Assembly (NCBI GenBank): GCA_024641965.1
Contig: JAHECC010000003.1
Location: forward strand, 19,273 to 75,932
DNA from: Rubrivivax sp.
Lineage (GTDB): Bacteria; Pseudomonadota; Gammaproteobacteria; Burkholderiales; Burkholderiaceae_C
Reading direction: 5' to 3'
DNA: 56,660 nt
Shown piece after piece: positions 20,018-27,713 of this stretch (position 1 is its first letter; every line of letters begins with the position of its first letter). The translations under genes were made by a program, and so were the position numbers. The notes beneath the pieces were generated by a model that worked only from the letters and a program-made list of their open reading frames with translations, was not told where the DNA came from and did no database searches.

Positions 20018-20728
20018 ATGCACGAGCCCTTGACCTACCAGCTTCAGGACGGCGTCGCCATCGTCACGCTCGACGATGGCAAGGCCAATGTCATGAGTCC
20101 GCACATGCTGCAGGCCATCGATGCCGCGCTGGCGCGGGCCGAGGCCGACGCGGCGGTGCTGCTGCTGAGCGGGCGCGAAGGCATCTTCTCAGGCGGCTTC
20201 GACCTGGGCGTGTTCAAGAGCAGCCCCAGCGAGAGCCTGCGCATGCTCGAAGCCGGCGCGCGGCTGAGCGCACGCCTGCTCGAGTGCCCGCGGCCGATCG
20301 TCGCCGCCGCCACCGGCCACGCCATCGCGATGGGGGCCTTCGTGCTGCTGTGCGCCGACGTGCGCATCGGGCTGGACGCCGGCGCACGCTGTCACGCCAA
20401 CGAGGTGATGATCGGCATGACGCTGCCGCACTTCGCGATCGAGGTGTTGCGCCACCGGTTGACGCCGACGGCATTGCACCAGGCGGCCGCGACCGCACTG
20501 CCCTTCGTCGGTGCGCAGGCGGTGGCGGCCGGCTTCCTGGACGAGGCGGTGCCGGCCGAAGCGCTGGCCGCCACGGCCATGGCCCATGCACGACGGCTGG
20601 CGCAGTTGCACCAGGGCGCATTCAGCGCCACCAAGCAGCGACTGAACGCGCCCACGCTGGCCGCGCTGCGGCCGGCCATCGAGACGGACATCGCCGACTG
20701 GACACGGCGCTTCGGCGCCGCGCACTGA
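20018..20728 (+). CDS. Crotonase/enoyl-CoA hydratase-family protein
   Basis: A 236-residue protein, slightly shorter than classical enoyl-CoA hydratases (about 260). The oxyanion-hole segments are present as LSGREGIFSGGFDLGVF (residues 50-66) and ATGHAIAMGAFVLLCADVRIG (about 93-113). The acid/base Glu positions of true hydratases are not evident in the NEVMIGMTLPHFAIEVL stretch, so it may catalyse another crotonase reaction (isomerisation, thioester hydrolysis or decarboxylation). AGGAG precedes the ATG. It lies between the TehA-like gene and sdaA, with a 12-base gap to the latter, so it is probably co-transcribed with the glycine/serine genes; why is unclear. Confidence 0.78.
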   Translation: MHEPLTYQLQDGVAIVTLDDGKANVMSPHMLQAIDAALARAEADAAVLLLSGREGIFSGGFDLGVFKSSPSESLRMLEAGARLSARLLECPRPIVAAATGHAIAMGAFVLLCADVRIGLDAGARCHANEVMIGMTLPHFAIEVLRHRLTPTALHQAAATALPFVGAQAVAAGFLDEAVPAEALAATAMAHARRLAQLHQGAFSATKQRLNAPTLAALRPAIETDIADWTRRFGAAH

Positions 20729-20740
20729 GCCAGCATCGCC

Positions 20741-22132
20741 GTGGCCGTCTCCGTCTTCGACCTGTTCAAGATCGGCATCGGGCCGAGCAGCAGCCACACC
20801 GTCGGGCCGATGCGTGCCGCGCGCCTGTTCGCGCTACGCCTGCAGAACGACGGTGTGCTGGCCGCGACGGCGCGCCTGCGCTGCAACCTGTATGGCTCAC
20901 TTGGTGCCACCGGCAAGGGCCACGGCAGCGACAAGGCGGTGCTGCTCGGCCTGGCTGGCCACGAGCCGGACAGTGTCGACGTGGAAGCCATTCCTACGCT
21001 GCTGCAGGACATGCGCGAGCACGGCCGCATCTTCCTGCCGATGGGCCACGCGGTGGCCTTCGACGAACGGCGCGACCTGGTCCTGCACCGCCGCGAATCA
21101 CTGCCGCTGCATGCCAACGGCATGCGCTTTTGCGCCTTCGACGCCGGCGGCGTCGAGATCGCGAACCATGTGTACTACTCGGTCGGCGGCGGCTTCGTGC
21201 TCAGCGAGGAAATCGCCGCCGACGGCCAGCGCCACAAGGCGGTGGCACCGGATACCACCGTGCTGCCGCTCAGCTTCCACAGCGGCGCCGAACTGCTGGA
21301 CACTGCCAGGCGCAAGGGCCTGAGCATCGCGCAGGTGATGCGCATCAACGAAAGGCACTGGCGCGAGGACGCCGAGATCGACGCCGGGCTGCTGAAGATC
21401 TGGCAGACGATGCAGGACTGCGTCAAGCGCGGTTGTCGCACTGAAGGCACGTTGCCCGGCGGCTTCAAGGTCAAGCGGCGTGCACCGGCGCTGTACCGCG
21501 ACCTGACCAGCCACCCCGAGGCCGCCCTGCGCGACCCGCTGCAGGTGCTCGACTGGGTGAACCTGTACGCGCTGGCGGTGAACGAAGAGAACGCTGCTGG
21601 CGGGCGCGTCGTCACCGCACCGACCAATGGTGCGGCCGGCATCGTCCCCGCAGTGCTGCACTACTACGCGAAGTTTGTCTATGGCGCCACCGATCAGGGC
21701 GTCATCGACTTCCTGCTCAGCGCCGCGGCCATCGGCCTGCTCTACAAGGAAAACGCGTCGATCAGCGGGGCCGAGGTCGGCTGCCAGGGCGAGGTCGGCG
21801 TGGCCTGCAGCATGGCCGCCGGCGCGCTGGCGGCGGTGATGGGCGGCACACCCGAGCAGGTGGAAAACGCAGCCGAGATCGGCATGGAACACCACCTGGG
21901 CCTGACCTGTGACCCGGTCGGCGGGCTGGTGCAGATCCCCTGCATCGAGCGCAACGCGATCGCGTCGGTCAAGGCGATCAACGCCGCGCGCATGGCCTTG
22001 CACGGCGACGGCACGCACTTCGTCAGCCTGGACAAGGTCATCAAGACGATGCGCGAGACCGGCGCCGACATGATGCTCAAGTACAAGGAGACGGCGCGCG
22101 GCGGGCTGGCGGTGAATATCGTCGAGTGCTGA
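20741..22132 (+). CDS. sdaA: L-serine ammonia-lyase (L-serine dehydratase), single-chain iron-sulfur type
   Basis: A 463-residue enzyme that deaminates L-serine to pyruvate. The beta domain comes first ([20 protein letters not shown], the serine-binding signature) and the alpha domain second, with [37 protein letters not shown] and [20 protein letters not shown], where conserved Cys residues hold the 4Fe-4S cluster. The start codon is GTG at 20741. As the last gene of the gcv operon it completes a route: glycine to methylene-THF, glycine plus methylene-THF to serine (by GlyA, not in this window), then serine to pyruvate. The riboswitch would thereby tie serine degradation to glycine supply. 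Confidence 0.93.
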   Translation: MAVSVFDLFKIGIGPSSSHTVGPMRAARLFALRLQNDGVLAATARLRCNLYGSLGATGKGHGSDKAVLLGLAGHEPDSVDVEAIPTLLQDMREHGRIFLPMGHAVAFDERRDLVLHRRESLPLHANGMRFCAFDAGGVEIANHVYYSVGGGFVLSEEIAADGQRHKAVAPDTTVLPLSFHSGAELLDTARRKGLSIAQVMRINERHWREDAEIDAGLLKIWQTMQDCVKRGCRTEGTLPGGFKVKRRAPALYRDLTSHPEAALRDPLQVLDWVNLYALAVNEENAAGGRVVTAPTNGAAGIVPAVLHYYAKFVYGATDQGVIDFLLSAAAIGLLYKENASISGAEVGCQGEVGVACSMAAGALAAVMGGTPEQVENAAEIGMEHHLGLTCDPVGGLVQIPCIERNAIASVKAINAARMALHGDGTHFVSLDKVIKTMRETGADMMLKYKETARGGLAVNIVEC

Positions 22133-22148
22133 CGGCGCGGCTGGCGGA

Positions 22149-22247
22149 TCAGCCGGCGGCCATGGCAGCGTTGGGCTCGAATGGCACGGCAGTCAGCTGC
22201 CACATCGGCGCGACACGCACGACATTGCCAGTGACCAGGATGGCCGC
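22149..22247 (-). other. Unexplained coding-like stretch after the enolase-superfamily gene
   Basis: Directly after the minus-strand enzyme at 22249, in a shifted frame, 32 codons read AAILVTGNVVRVAPMWQLTA then VPFEPNAAMAAG and a TGA stop at 22149-22151. The composition looks protein-like and the end comes just before the convergent sdaA stop. No start codon stands at its beginning. It could be the C-terminal remnant of a lost gene or chance. I do not recognise a family. Confidence 0.25.
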
Positions 22248-22248
22248 T

Positions 22249-23394
22249 TCAGGCGCGATAGCGCTCCAGCACCTCGCGGTTCATCTCCACCCCCAGCCCC
22301 GGCGCGCTCGGGACCTCGATCCAGCCCTCGACCATCTGCAAGGGCTGCGTGACCAACTGCTGGCGGAAGGGGTGCGAAGAGCGGTCGTACTCCAGCACCG
22401 GCTGGGTCGCGAACAAGGAATGGTGCGCCACCGGCACGGCGGCAATGAACTGCAGCGACGCCGCCTGCGCGATCGCCGAGCCCCAGACATGCGGATTCAC
22501 CATCACGCCATGCGCCTGCGCCAGGGCCAGGATGTGGCGCCCGGCACTCAGGCCGCCGCAGGAGCCGATGTCGGGCTGCACCACGTCCACACAGCCGGCG
22601 GCGAAGAAGTCGCGAAAGCCGAACAGCGTGTGCTCGTTCTCGCCGCCGGCGATCGGCATCGGCAGCTGCCGGCGCAGTTCGGCGTAGCCCTGCAGGTCCT
22701 CGGGCACCACCGGTTCTTCGTACCAGCGCAGGTCGAACTCGGCCAGCGCGCGGCCCAGGCGCAGCGCCTCGGCACGGCCATAAGCATGATTGGTGTCCAC
22801 CATCAGCCGCACCGGCTTGCCCTGCAGCGCCCTGCCGATGGCCTGCATGCATTCGATGTCGTCCTCGACGCCATAGCCGAGCTTGACCTTCATCAGCGCA
22901 AAGCCGGCGTCGGCATGGCGCAGGGCTTCTTCGGCCAGGCGCTGCGCCTCGCCCTGCCCTTCGATGCGGTAGAAGCCCGTGGCATAGGGTTGGACGCGCT
23001 CGCGAAAGGCGCCGCCCAGCAGCTTGTAGATCGGCAGGCCATGGAACTGGCCCGCCAGGTCCCACAGCGCCGTGTCGACCGCGCTGATGCCGGCGACCAC
23101 CGAGCCCTTGCGGCCATAGTCGCGCGTGTGGTGGTACATGCGGTGCCACAGCACTTCAATGTCCAGCGCATCGCATCCGATGACGAGCGGCTTGAGCGCG
23201 TGCTCGATCACCGCCGCGGCGATCTCGGGCGGCTCCAGCCCTTGCGCGAAGGCCTCGCCCCAGCCGACCAGGCCGTCATCGACGACAAGCTCGACCAGCG
23301 TCGCGCTGCGCTGCCGCACCCAGCCCTGCGAGAACGCGAAGGGCTCGTCGAGCGGGCACTTCAGCACATGAACCTTGAGATCGACGATCTTCAT
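22249..23394 (-). CDS. Mandelate racemase/muconate lactonizing enzyme-family protein (enolase superfamily)
   Basis: A 381-residue two-domain enzyme. The N-terminal capping domain (residues 1-125) is followed by a TIM barrel with the acid/base Lys pair in LMKVKLGYG (KxK) and metal ligands in VDTNHAYG, WYEEPV and GGENEH. A His in NPHVWGSAIA stands where the barrel-end base or acid of this superfamily lies. Members abstract a proton next to a carboxylate and dehydrate, racemise or cycloisomerise sugar acids or amino acids; the substrate cannot be read from sequence. The start overlaps the stop of the upstream LysR gene (ATGA), so the pair is one operon under its own regulator. Confidence 0.85.
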   Translation of the reverse strand: MKIVDLKVHVLKCPLDEPFAFSQGWVRQRSATLVELVVDDGLVGWGEAFAQGLEPPEIAAAVIEHALKPLVIGCDALDIEVLWHRMYHHTRDYGRKGSVVAGISAVDTALWDLAGQFHGLPIYKLLGGAFRERVQPYATGFYRIEGQGEAQRLAEEALRHADAGFALMKVKLGYGVEDDIECMQAIGRALQGKPVRLMVDTNHAYGRAEALRLGRALAEFDLRWYEEPVVPEDLQGYAELRRQLPMPIAGGENEHTLFGFRDFFAAGCVDVVQPDIGSCGGLSAGRHILALAQAHGVMVNPHVWGSAIAQAASLQFIAAVPVAHHSLFATQPVLEYDRSSHPFRQQLVTQPLQMVEGWIEVPSAPGLGVEMNREVLERYRA

Positions 23395-24344
23395 CGTTTG
23401 CGCCTCCTTTGCGTCACCACCGGCTGCGCCGGCTCACCCGGCAGCGCGCCGCCAACCTGCCCCATCCACATGGCCAGATGGTCTATGACGGCGCGGATCT
23501 TCGGCAGCCGGTGCCGCTCCTGCAGCATCACCGCATACATCGGCGCAGCCGAGACCGCGATGCGCTCGGGCAGCACCGGGACCAGCTGGCCACTGCGCAC
23601 CAGCGGCAGCGCCACCAGATCCGCCAGTCGGGCGATACCCACGCCCTGCAGCACCAGCGACAACACGACGGCGGTGTTGTCGCTGCGCGTGTGGCCTCTG
23701 ACCAGAAGCTCGCGCGTACCGCTGTCGGTGAGCAGGGTCCAGCGGTTCAGCGCCGGATTGCCGCTGTTGCCGATCAGCCGGTGCCGTTCCAGATCGTCCA
23801 CACTGTCCGGCAGGCCATGCGCGGCCACGTAGGCGGGCCCGGCGTACAGGCCACGCTTGAGCTCGGCGATCTGCCGCGCCACCACGGTGTCGGTGTGCGT
23901 GGTGCCGGTGCGCAGCGCGATGTCGACGCCCTCGCGCGCCATGTCGACGATGCGGTCATCGGCGGCGATGTCCAGGTGCAGTTGGGGGTGCTTCTGATAC
24001 AGCGACGGCAGACAGGGCGTGATCACTACCTGCGCCAGCACCGGGCTCACGCTCAGCCGCACCCAACCGCTGGGGCCCCGGGTCTTGCTGCTCAGTTCCC
24101 CCTGCAGTTCCGCCGCGACATCGAGCAGCCGTCGGCCATGCAGCATGAAGGCATCACCCTCGTCGGTGAGGCTCAAACCATGCGTGCTGCGATGCAGAAG
24201 CCGCGCGCCGGCGGCCGCCTCCAGCCGTGCCAGCGTGCGCGTGACCTGGCTCACCGCCATGTCGCGCTCGCGCGCGGCGGCACTGAGCGTGCCCAGTTCC
24301 ACGATGCGCATGAACAGGTCGATGTCGTCGAGTCGAGGCTGCAT
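23391..24344 (-). CDS. LysR-family transcriptional regulator
   Basis: A 317-residue LysR protein. The HTH spans residues 5-65 (DDIDLFMRIVELGTLSAAAR, recognition part DMAVSQVTRTLARLEAAAGA, wing LLHRSTHGLSLTDEG); the effector domain follows. The family branch with LDDIDLFMRIVELGTLSAAA is close to the CrgA/DsdC-like group common in Burkholderiales. The ATG at 24344 is chosen; the ATGs at 24353 and 24359 would add nine and fifteen bases, and the latter touches the dyad at 24358-24374. It is co-transcribed with the enolase-superfamily enzyme (ATGA overlap) and divergent from the small gene at 24455; it may regulate both. Confidence 0.87.
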   Translation of the reverse strand: MQPRLDDIDLFMRIVELGTLSAAARERDMAVSQVTRTLARLEAAAGARLLHRSTHGLSLTDEGDAFMLHGRRLLDVAAELQGELSSKTRGPSGWVRLSVSPVLAQVVITPCLPSLYQKHPQLHLDIAADDRIVDMAREGVDIALRTGTTHTDTVVARQIAELKRGLYAGPAYVAAHGLPDSVDDLERHRLIGNSGNPALNRWTLLTDSGTRELLVRGHTRSDNTAVVLSLVLQGVGIARLADLVALPLVRSGQLVPVLPERIAVSAAPMYAVMLQERHRLPKIRAVIDHLAMWMGQVGGALPGEPAQPVVTQRRRKR

Positions 24345-24357
24345 GGTCCACATTCGC

Positions 24358-24374
24358 ATTGCAGAAAGTGCAAT
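24358..24374. promoter_or_regulatory. LysR-type operator candidate
   Basis: ATTGCA-GAAAG-TGCAAT is a perfect 6-5-6 dyad. It contains the T-N11-A spacing that defines LysR-type recognition sites and lies 14 bases before the LysR start codon, in the 110-base divergent region shared with the gene at 24455. A TACAGT hexamer at 24419-24424 could be the -10 of the rightward promoter. Confidence 0.6.
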
Positions 24375-24454
24375 ACCGCATGGCATTCTGGCGGGTTTCC
24401 GATGGACTGTCTGCTGCCTACAGTCCGACCTATCGCAGCCCATCAGGAGCCATC

Positions 24455-24670
24455 ATGAATCACACCCACCCAACCCGAGCTCGTGACCAGCAGCAGATGG
24501 ATCGTTTGCGCGACCAGGCCTATGCAAAGGCGGCGGCGCTGCGAAGCGAAGCCATGACCTCGTTCTGGGGTGCCACCTGGCGCTGGCTCAGCCGCGCCCC
24601 GCAGTCCGAAGCAAAGGGCAGCACGTCGCACTGTGCAAGCTTGAAGAACGATCTGTCCGGCGCCCATTGA
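24455..24670 (+). CDS. Small hypothetical protein (71 residues)
   Basis: An open frame starting at ATG 24455 with AGGAG seven bases upstream, which supports it as a real gene. The protein is MNHTHPTRARDQQQMDRLRD followed by QAYAKAAALRSEAMTSFWGA and TWRWLSRAPQ. It is a charged amphipathic helix (Arg/Ala/Gln rich) followed by a Trp-rich short hydrophobic segment and a polar tail, without signal peptide, Cys pair or clear membrane span. The pattern ALRSEAMxxFWxxxWRWLSR recalls short uncharacterised proteins of Burkholderiales. It is divergent from the LysR gene across the candidate operator, so it may be a target. No function can be assigned. Confidence 0.6.
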   Translation: MNHTHPTRARDQQQMDRLRDQAYAKAAALRSEAMTSFWGATWRWLSRAPQSEAKGSTSHCASLKNDLSGAH

Positions 24671-24749
24671 GGCAACGCACTGGACATCGCGGCCCCGTGC
24701 GCCCGATCGGTGCGACACTGTCTCGCCAACGACGCCACGATTGCCCGCG

Positions 24750-25214
24750 ATGCCTCTTGCCTATGCCGTCTTGCTTTGCCTGCATCTGCTCGCCGCCACG
24801 CTGTGGGTCGGCGGCATGTGGGTGATGCATGTCGCAGTGCGCCCTGCAGCCGTCGCCAGCCTGGGCCCACCCTTGCGCCTGCCGTTCATGGCCGCGACGC
24901 TCAAGCGCTTCTTCGCGTGGGTCAGTGCAGCCATTGGCGTGCTGCTGCTCAGCGGGCTGGCGATGATCTGGATGGCGGGCGGCTTTGGCGTCATGCACTG
25001 GAGCGTGCATGCGATGTTCGCCCTCGGGTTGCTGATGATGGCCATCTTCGGCCACATCCGCTTTGGCCCGTTCAAGCGTTTGCAGCGCGCCGTGGCGGCC
25101 CACGACTGGCCCGCTGCGGCGCCGCAGATGAACCAGATCCGACAACTCGTCGCACTCAACCTGCTGCTCGGCATCGTGGTGTTCGTGCTGGCGGTGGTGG
25201 GCCGGGCGCCGTGA
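24750..25214 (+). CDS. CopD-like four-helix membrane protein
   Basis: A 154-residue inner-membrane protein with four hydrophobic helices: the first at about residues 3-25 (YAVLLCLHLLAATLWVGGMW), the second near 55-77 (WVSAAIGVLLLSGLAMIWMA), the third near 85-105 and the last at 130-150. The His in CLHLLAATLWVGG and others in MHVAVRP, MHWSVHAMF and FGHIRFGP are arranged as in CopD-like or YqiT-type haem/copper membrane proteins of Burkholderiales. The ATG at 24750 is preferred over a TTG nine bases earlier. Its stop abuts the convergent stop of the feruloyl-CoA synthase-like gene (TGATCA). A copper role is a family association only. Confidence 0.72.
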   Translation: MPLAYAVLLCLHLLAATLWVGGMWVMHVAVRPAAVASLGPPLRLPFMAATLKRFFAWVSAAIGVLLLSGLAMIWMAGGFGVMHWSVHAMFALGLLMMAIFGHIRFGPFKRLQRAVAAHDWPAAAPQMNQIRQLVALNLLLGIVVFVLAVVGRAP

Positions 25215-27095
25215 TCAGCCGATCTCGATGACTTCGTCGTCCGGCACCTCGGCATACAAGCGCGCCACGAGCGCCGCGCGCCGCAGCAAGGCCGCACGCT
25301 GGTTGATGTAGCCCTTGTCGGTGATCTCGTTGCCGTCGATCGACGGCGGCTCGTGCATCATCATCAGCCGGTGGATGCGAAAGCTGCTGCCGGGATGGGC
25401 CGCGTTGTGTGCACGCAGGCCTTCGCGCACATGCTCCAGCACCGCCGGGTCGCGCAGCAATTCGCTCGCGTCAGCGTCAATGCGGCCGCTGAGCTTGCGG
25501 CAGGCCTCCAGGTTGGGCCAGGCGAGCAGCGCGATGGTCGCCCGGTCCTGCCCGGCCACCAACGTGTCCTGCAGCACGGGTGACGCCGCGGCGATGGCGG
25601 CCACGCGCAGCGGACCGACATGCACGAAGGTGCCCGAGGCTAGCTTGAAGTCCTCGACCACTCGCCCGGCGAAGACCAGGCCCTGCGACACGTCCTCGGG
25701 GTCGACGAAGGTGGCGGCATCGCCGATCTTGTAGAAGCCTTCGTCGTCGAAGGCAGCCCGCGTCAGCTCGGGCTGGCGGTAGTAGCCGGGCGTGACGATC
25801 GGCCCGCGCAGGCGCAGTTCGTACTTCGGCCCGGCGGGCACGAGCTTCAGTTCCACCCCCGGGTAAGGCAGTCCGATCAGCCCCACGCGCTCGGTATCCC
25901 AGTAGGTGGCGGTAGCGGTGGGCGCGGTTTCAGTGGCACCCCAGCCGGTGAAGAAGACGATGCGCTGCCCCGTGTGGCGCAGCGCCAGCGCCTGCATGCG
26001 CCGGTACAGGTCATCGCCGAGCGTGGCACCGCCATAAGCCAGCAGCCGCAGATTGGCGAAGAAGGAGCGCGCCAGTTCATCGTCGTGCTCCAGCGCCTGC
26101 ACCAGCATGGCGTAGCCGGCCGGCACGTTGGAGAAGTAGGTCGGCGAGACCTCGCGCAGGTTGCGTAGCGTGGTCTCGAACTGCCCCGGTAGCGGCCGGC
26201 CCTCGTCGATGTACAGCGTGCCACCGTCGGCCAGCAGCAGGTTGAAGGATGCATTGCCGCCCATCGTGTGGTTCCAGGGCATCCAGTCCAGGATCACCGG
26301 CAGCGCTTCGTCGGGGGAACGCACACGCGCCTGGCGCGACATTGCCAGGTTGGCGCACATCATGCGCTGCGTATTGATCACCGCCTTCGGGCTGCCGGTG
26401 GAGCCCGAGGTGAAGAGCAGTTTGCCCACCGTGTCGGGCGTCAATGCCGCCACTGCGGCCTGCACCTGTGGCGTCGGCAGCGTCGCGGCGAGTTCGGCAA
26501 AACATAGGCTGGACAGGTGTTCGAGCGGGCGCTGCACATGCACCAGCGTGACTCCACTCAGATCGAGCGCGGCCAGCGCCTTGGCGAAGAGCACCCCGTC
26601 CTGCACCAGCACCAGCCCCGGGCGTATCAGCTCGAAGATCGTGCGCAGCTTCGCATGGTCCTGGCTCAGCAGCGAATAGGCCGGTGACACCGGCGCGGCC
26701 GGCAATCCGGCCTGCATCGCCGCCATCGTCATCAGCGCGTGCTCGATCGAATTGCCGCTGAGGATCGCCACCGGCCGGTCAACGCGCAGGCCCAGGTCGA
26801 GCAGCGCCTGGGTCAGGCCGTCCACCGTGCGCTGCGCTTCGGCATAGCTCAGCCGCCGCCAGTGCCCATCGGGGCCGCGCCGCTGTGCCAGCCAGATGTG
26901 GTCGGGCCGTTCGCCGGCCCATCCTCGCAGGAAGCTCGGCAGGTGCGGCGCACTGGCTTGCAGCGGCACACGCGAGCGCAGCACCATGCTGCCGTCGGCA
27001 CGCCGCTCGACGGCGATGTCGCGCGGCATCCAGTTGACCTTCTTGAACGGCGGTGCCGCGGCATTCGGGATGGCGGCAGGGTTCATGTCGGGCAT
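25215..27095 (-). CDS. Feruloyl-CoA synthase-like acyl-CoA ligase
   Basis: A 626-residue AMP-forming ligase of the size and layout of Fcs/FerA enzymes. The N-terminus has FKKVNWMPRDIAVERRADGS, seen in the feruloyl-CoA synthase family. The AMP/P-loop is FTSGSTGSPKAVI with TSGSTGSPK at about residues 229-237. Other core motifs are WMPWNHTMGGNASFN, GWGATETAP and YKIGDAATFVDPEDVSQGL. It should activate a hydroxycinnamate or other aromatic acid to its CoA thioester. The start at 27095 or 27086 is uncertain because neither has a good ribosome binding site. The usual partners (enoyl-CoA hydratase/lyase, vanillin dehydrogenase) are not adjacent; it is divergent from a thioesterase and a second ligase. 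Confidence 0.82.
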   Translation of the reverse strand: MPDMNPAAIPNAAAPPFKKVNWMPRDIAVERRADGSMVLRSRVPLQASAPHLPSFLRGWAGERPDHIWLAQRRGPDGHWRRLSYAEAQRTVDGLTQALLDLGLRVDRPVAILSGNSIEHALMTMAAMQAGLPAAPVSPAYSLLSQDHAKLRTIFELIRPGLVLVQDGVLFAKALAALDLSGVTLVHVQRPLEHLSSLCFAELAATLPTPQVQAAVAALTPDTVGKLLFTSGSTGSPKAVINTQRMMCANLAMSRQARVRSPDEALPVILDWMPWNHTMGGNASFNLLLADGGTLYIDEGRPLPGQFETTLRNLREVSPTYFSNVPAGYAMLVQALEHDDELARSFFANLRLLAYGGATLGDDLYRRMQALALRHTGQRIVFFTGWGATETAPTATATYWDTERVGLIGLPYPGVELKLVPAGPKYELRLRGPIVTPGYYRQPELTRAAFDDEGFYKIGDAATFVDPEDVSQGLVFAGRVVEDFKLASGTFVHVGPLRVAAIAAASPVLQDTLVAGQDRATIALLAWPNLEACRKLSGRIDADASELLRDPAVLEHVREGLRAHNAAHPGSSFRIHRLMMMHEPPSIDGNEITDKGYINQRAALLRRAALVARLYAEVPDDEVIEIG

Positions 27096-27120
27096 CTTGA
27101 CTGGGCTTCGCTTCGGCGAC

Positions 27121-27135
27121 ACCGGCGGCGCCGGT
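27121..27135. promoter_or_regulatory. Dyad in the bidirectional promoter region of the acyl-CoA cluster
   Basis: ACCGGC-GGC-GCCGGT is a perfect 6-3-6 dyad in the 92-base gap between the divergent feruloyl-CoA synthase-like and thioesterase genes. The position suits an operator acting on both promoters. No regulator gene is adjacent, and GC-only dyads are easily formed by chance in this DNA. Confidence 0.3.
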
Positions 27136-27187
27136 GCTTTGGTAGTCTGCGCGAAGAACGCATCACGCAAAATAGGGACCACTGCCC

Positions 27188-27700
27188 ATGGACGCCACCA
27201 GCCCACCGACCACAGCCGCAGCCGGCCTCGACGTCCCGGAGGGCTTTCGCGCACGCAGCTTCGGCGAAGGCTTCATCGGCGTCAACGGACCGCTGTACGT
27301 GAAGAAGCTCGAGCGCGGCATCCAACTGGGTTTTCGCGTCGAGGCGCGACATTGCAACCCGATGGGCATCTGCCATGGCGGCATGATGGCCACCTTCTGC
27401 GACATGCTGCTGCCGATCTCGGCACACTACCTCGCGCAGGACATCGGCCGGCGCTTCCTGCCGACGATCAACCTGCAGGTGGATTTCCTCGGGCCTTCGG
27501 CCAAGGATGCCTGGGTGCAGGGCGAGGCGCAGCTGCTGCGCGCGACGCGCAACATGGTCTTCATGCAGGGGCTGGTCACCGCCGACGACAAGAACGTGGC
27601 ACGCGTCAGCGGCATCTTCAAGATCGGCGCGCCCTTCGACGATTCGATCAACCCCGGGGCGCTGAGGGTTGCGAAGCGAGCGCACCCGCCGGGCGACTGA
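27188..27700 (+). CDS. PaaI-like hotdog-fold acyl-CoA thioesterase
   Basis: A 170-residue hotdog protein. The PaaI-type core shows CNPMGICHGGMMATFCDMLL (residues 57-76), where the Asn and HGG residues form the active site, and LQVDFLGPSAKDAWVQGEAQ later. It would hydrolyse or proofread an acyl- or aryl-CoA thioester in the cytoplasm. It is the first gene of a rightward operon with a CaiC-like ligase 13 bases on and an MFS transporter, divergent from the feruloyl-CoA synthase-like gene. A thioesterase beside two ligases suggests release of wrongly activated acids to recover CoA; that is inference. Confidence 0.87.
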   Translation: MDATSPPTTAAAGLDVPEGFRARSFGEGFIGVNGPLYVKKLERGIQLGFRVEARHCNPMGICHGGMMATFCDMLLPISAHYLAQDIGRRFLPTINLQVDFLGPSAKDAWVQGEAQLLRATRNMVFMQGLVTADDKNVARVSGIFKIGAPFDDSINPGALRVAKRAHPPGD

Positions 27701-27713
27701 AAGGACCCTGTCC

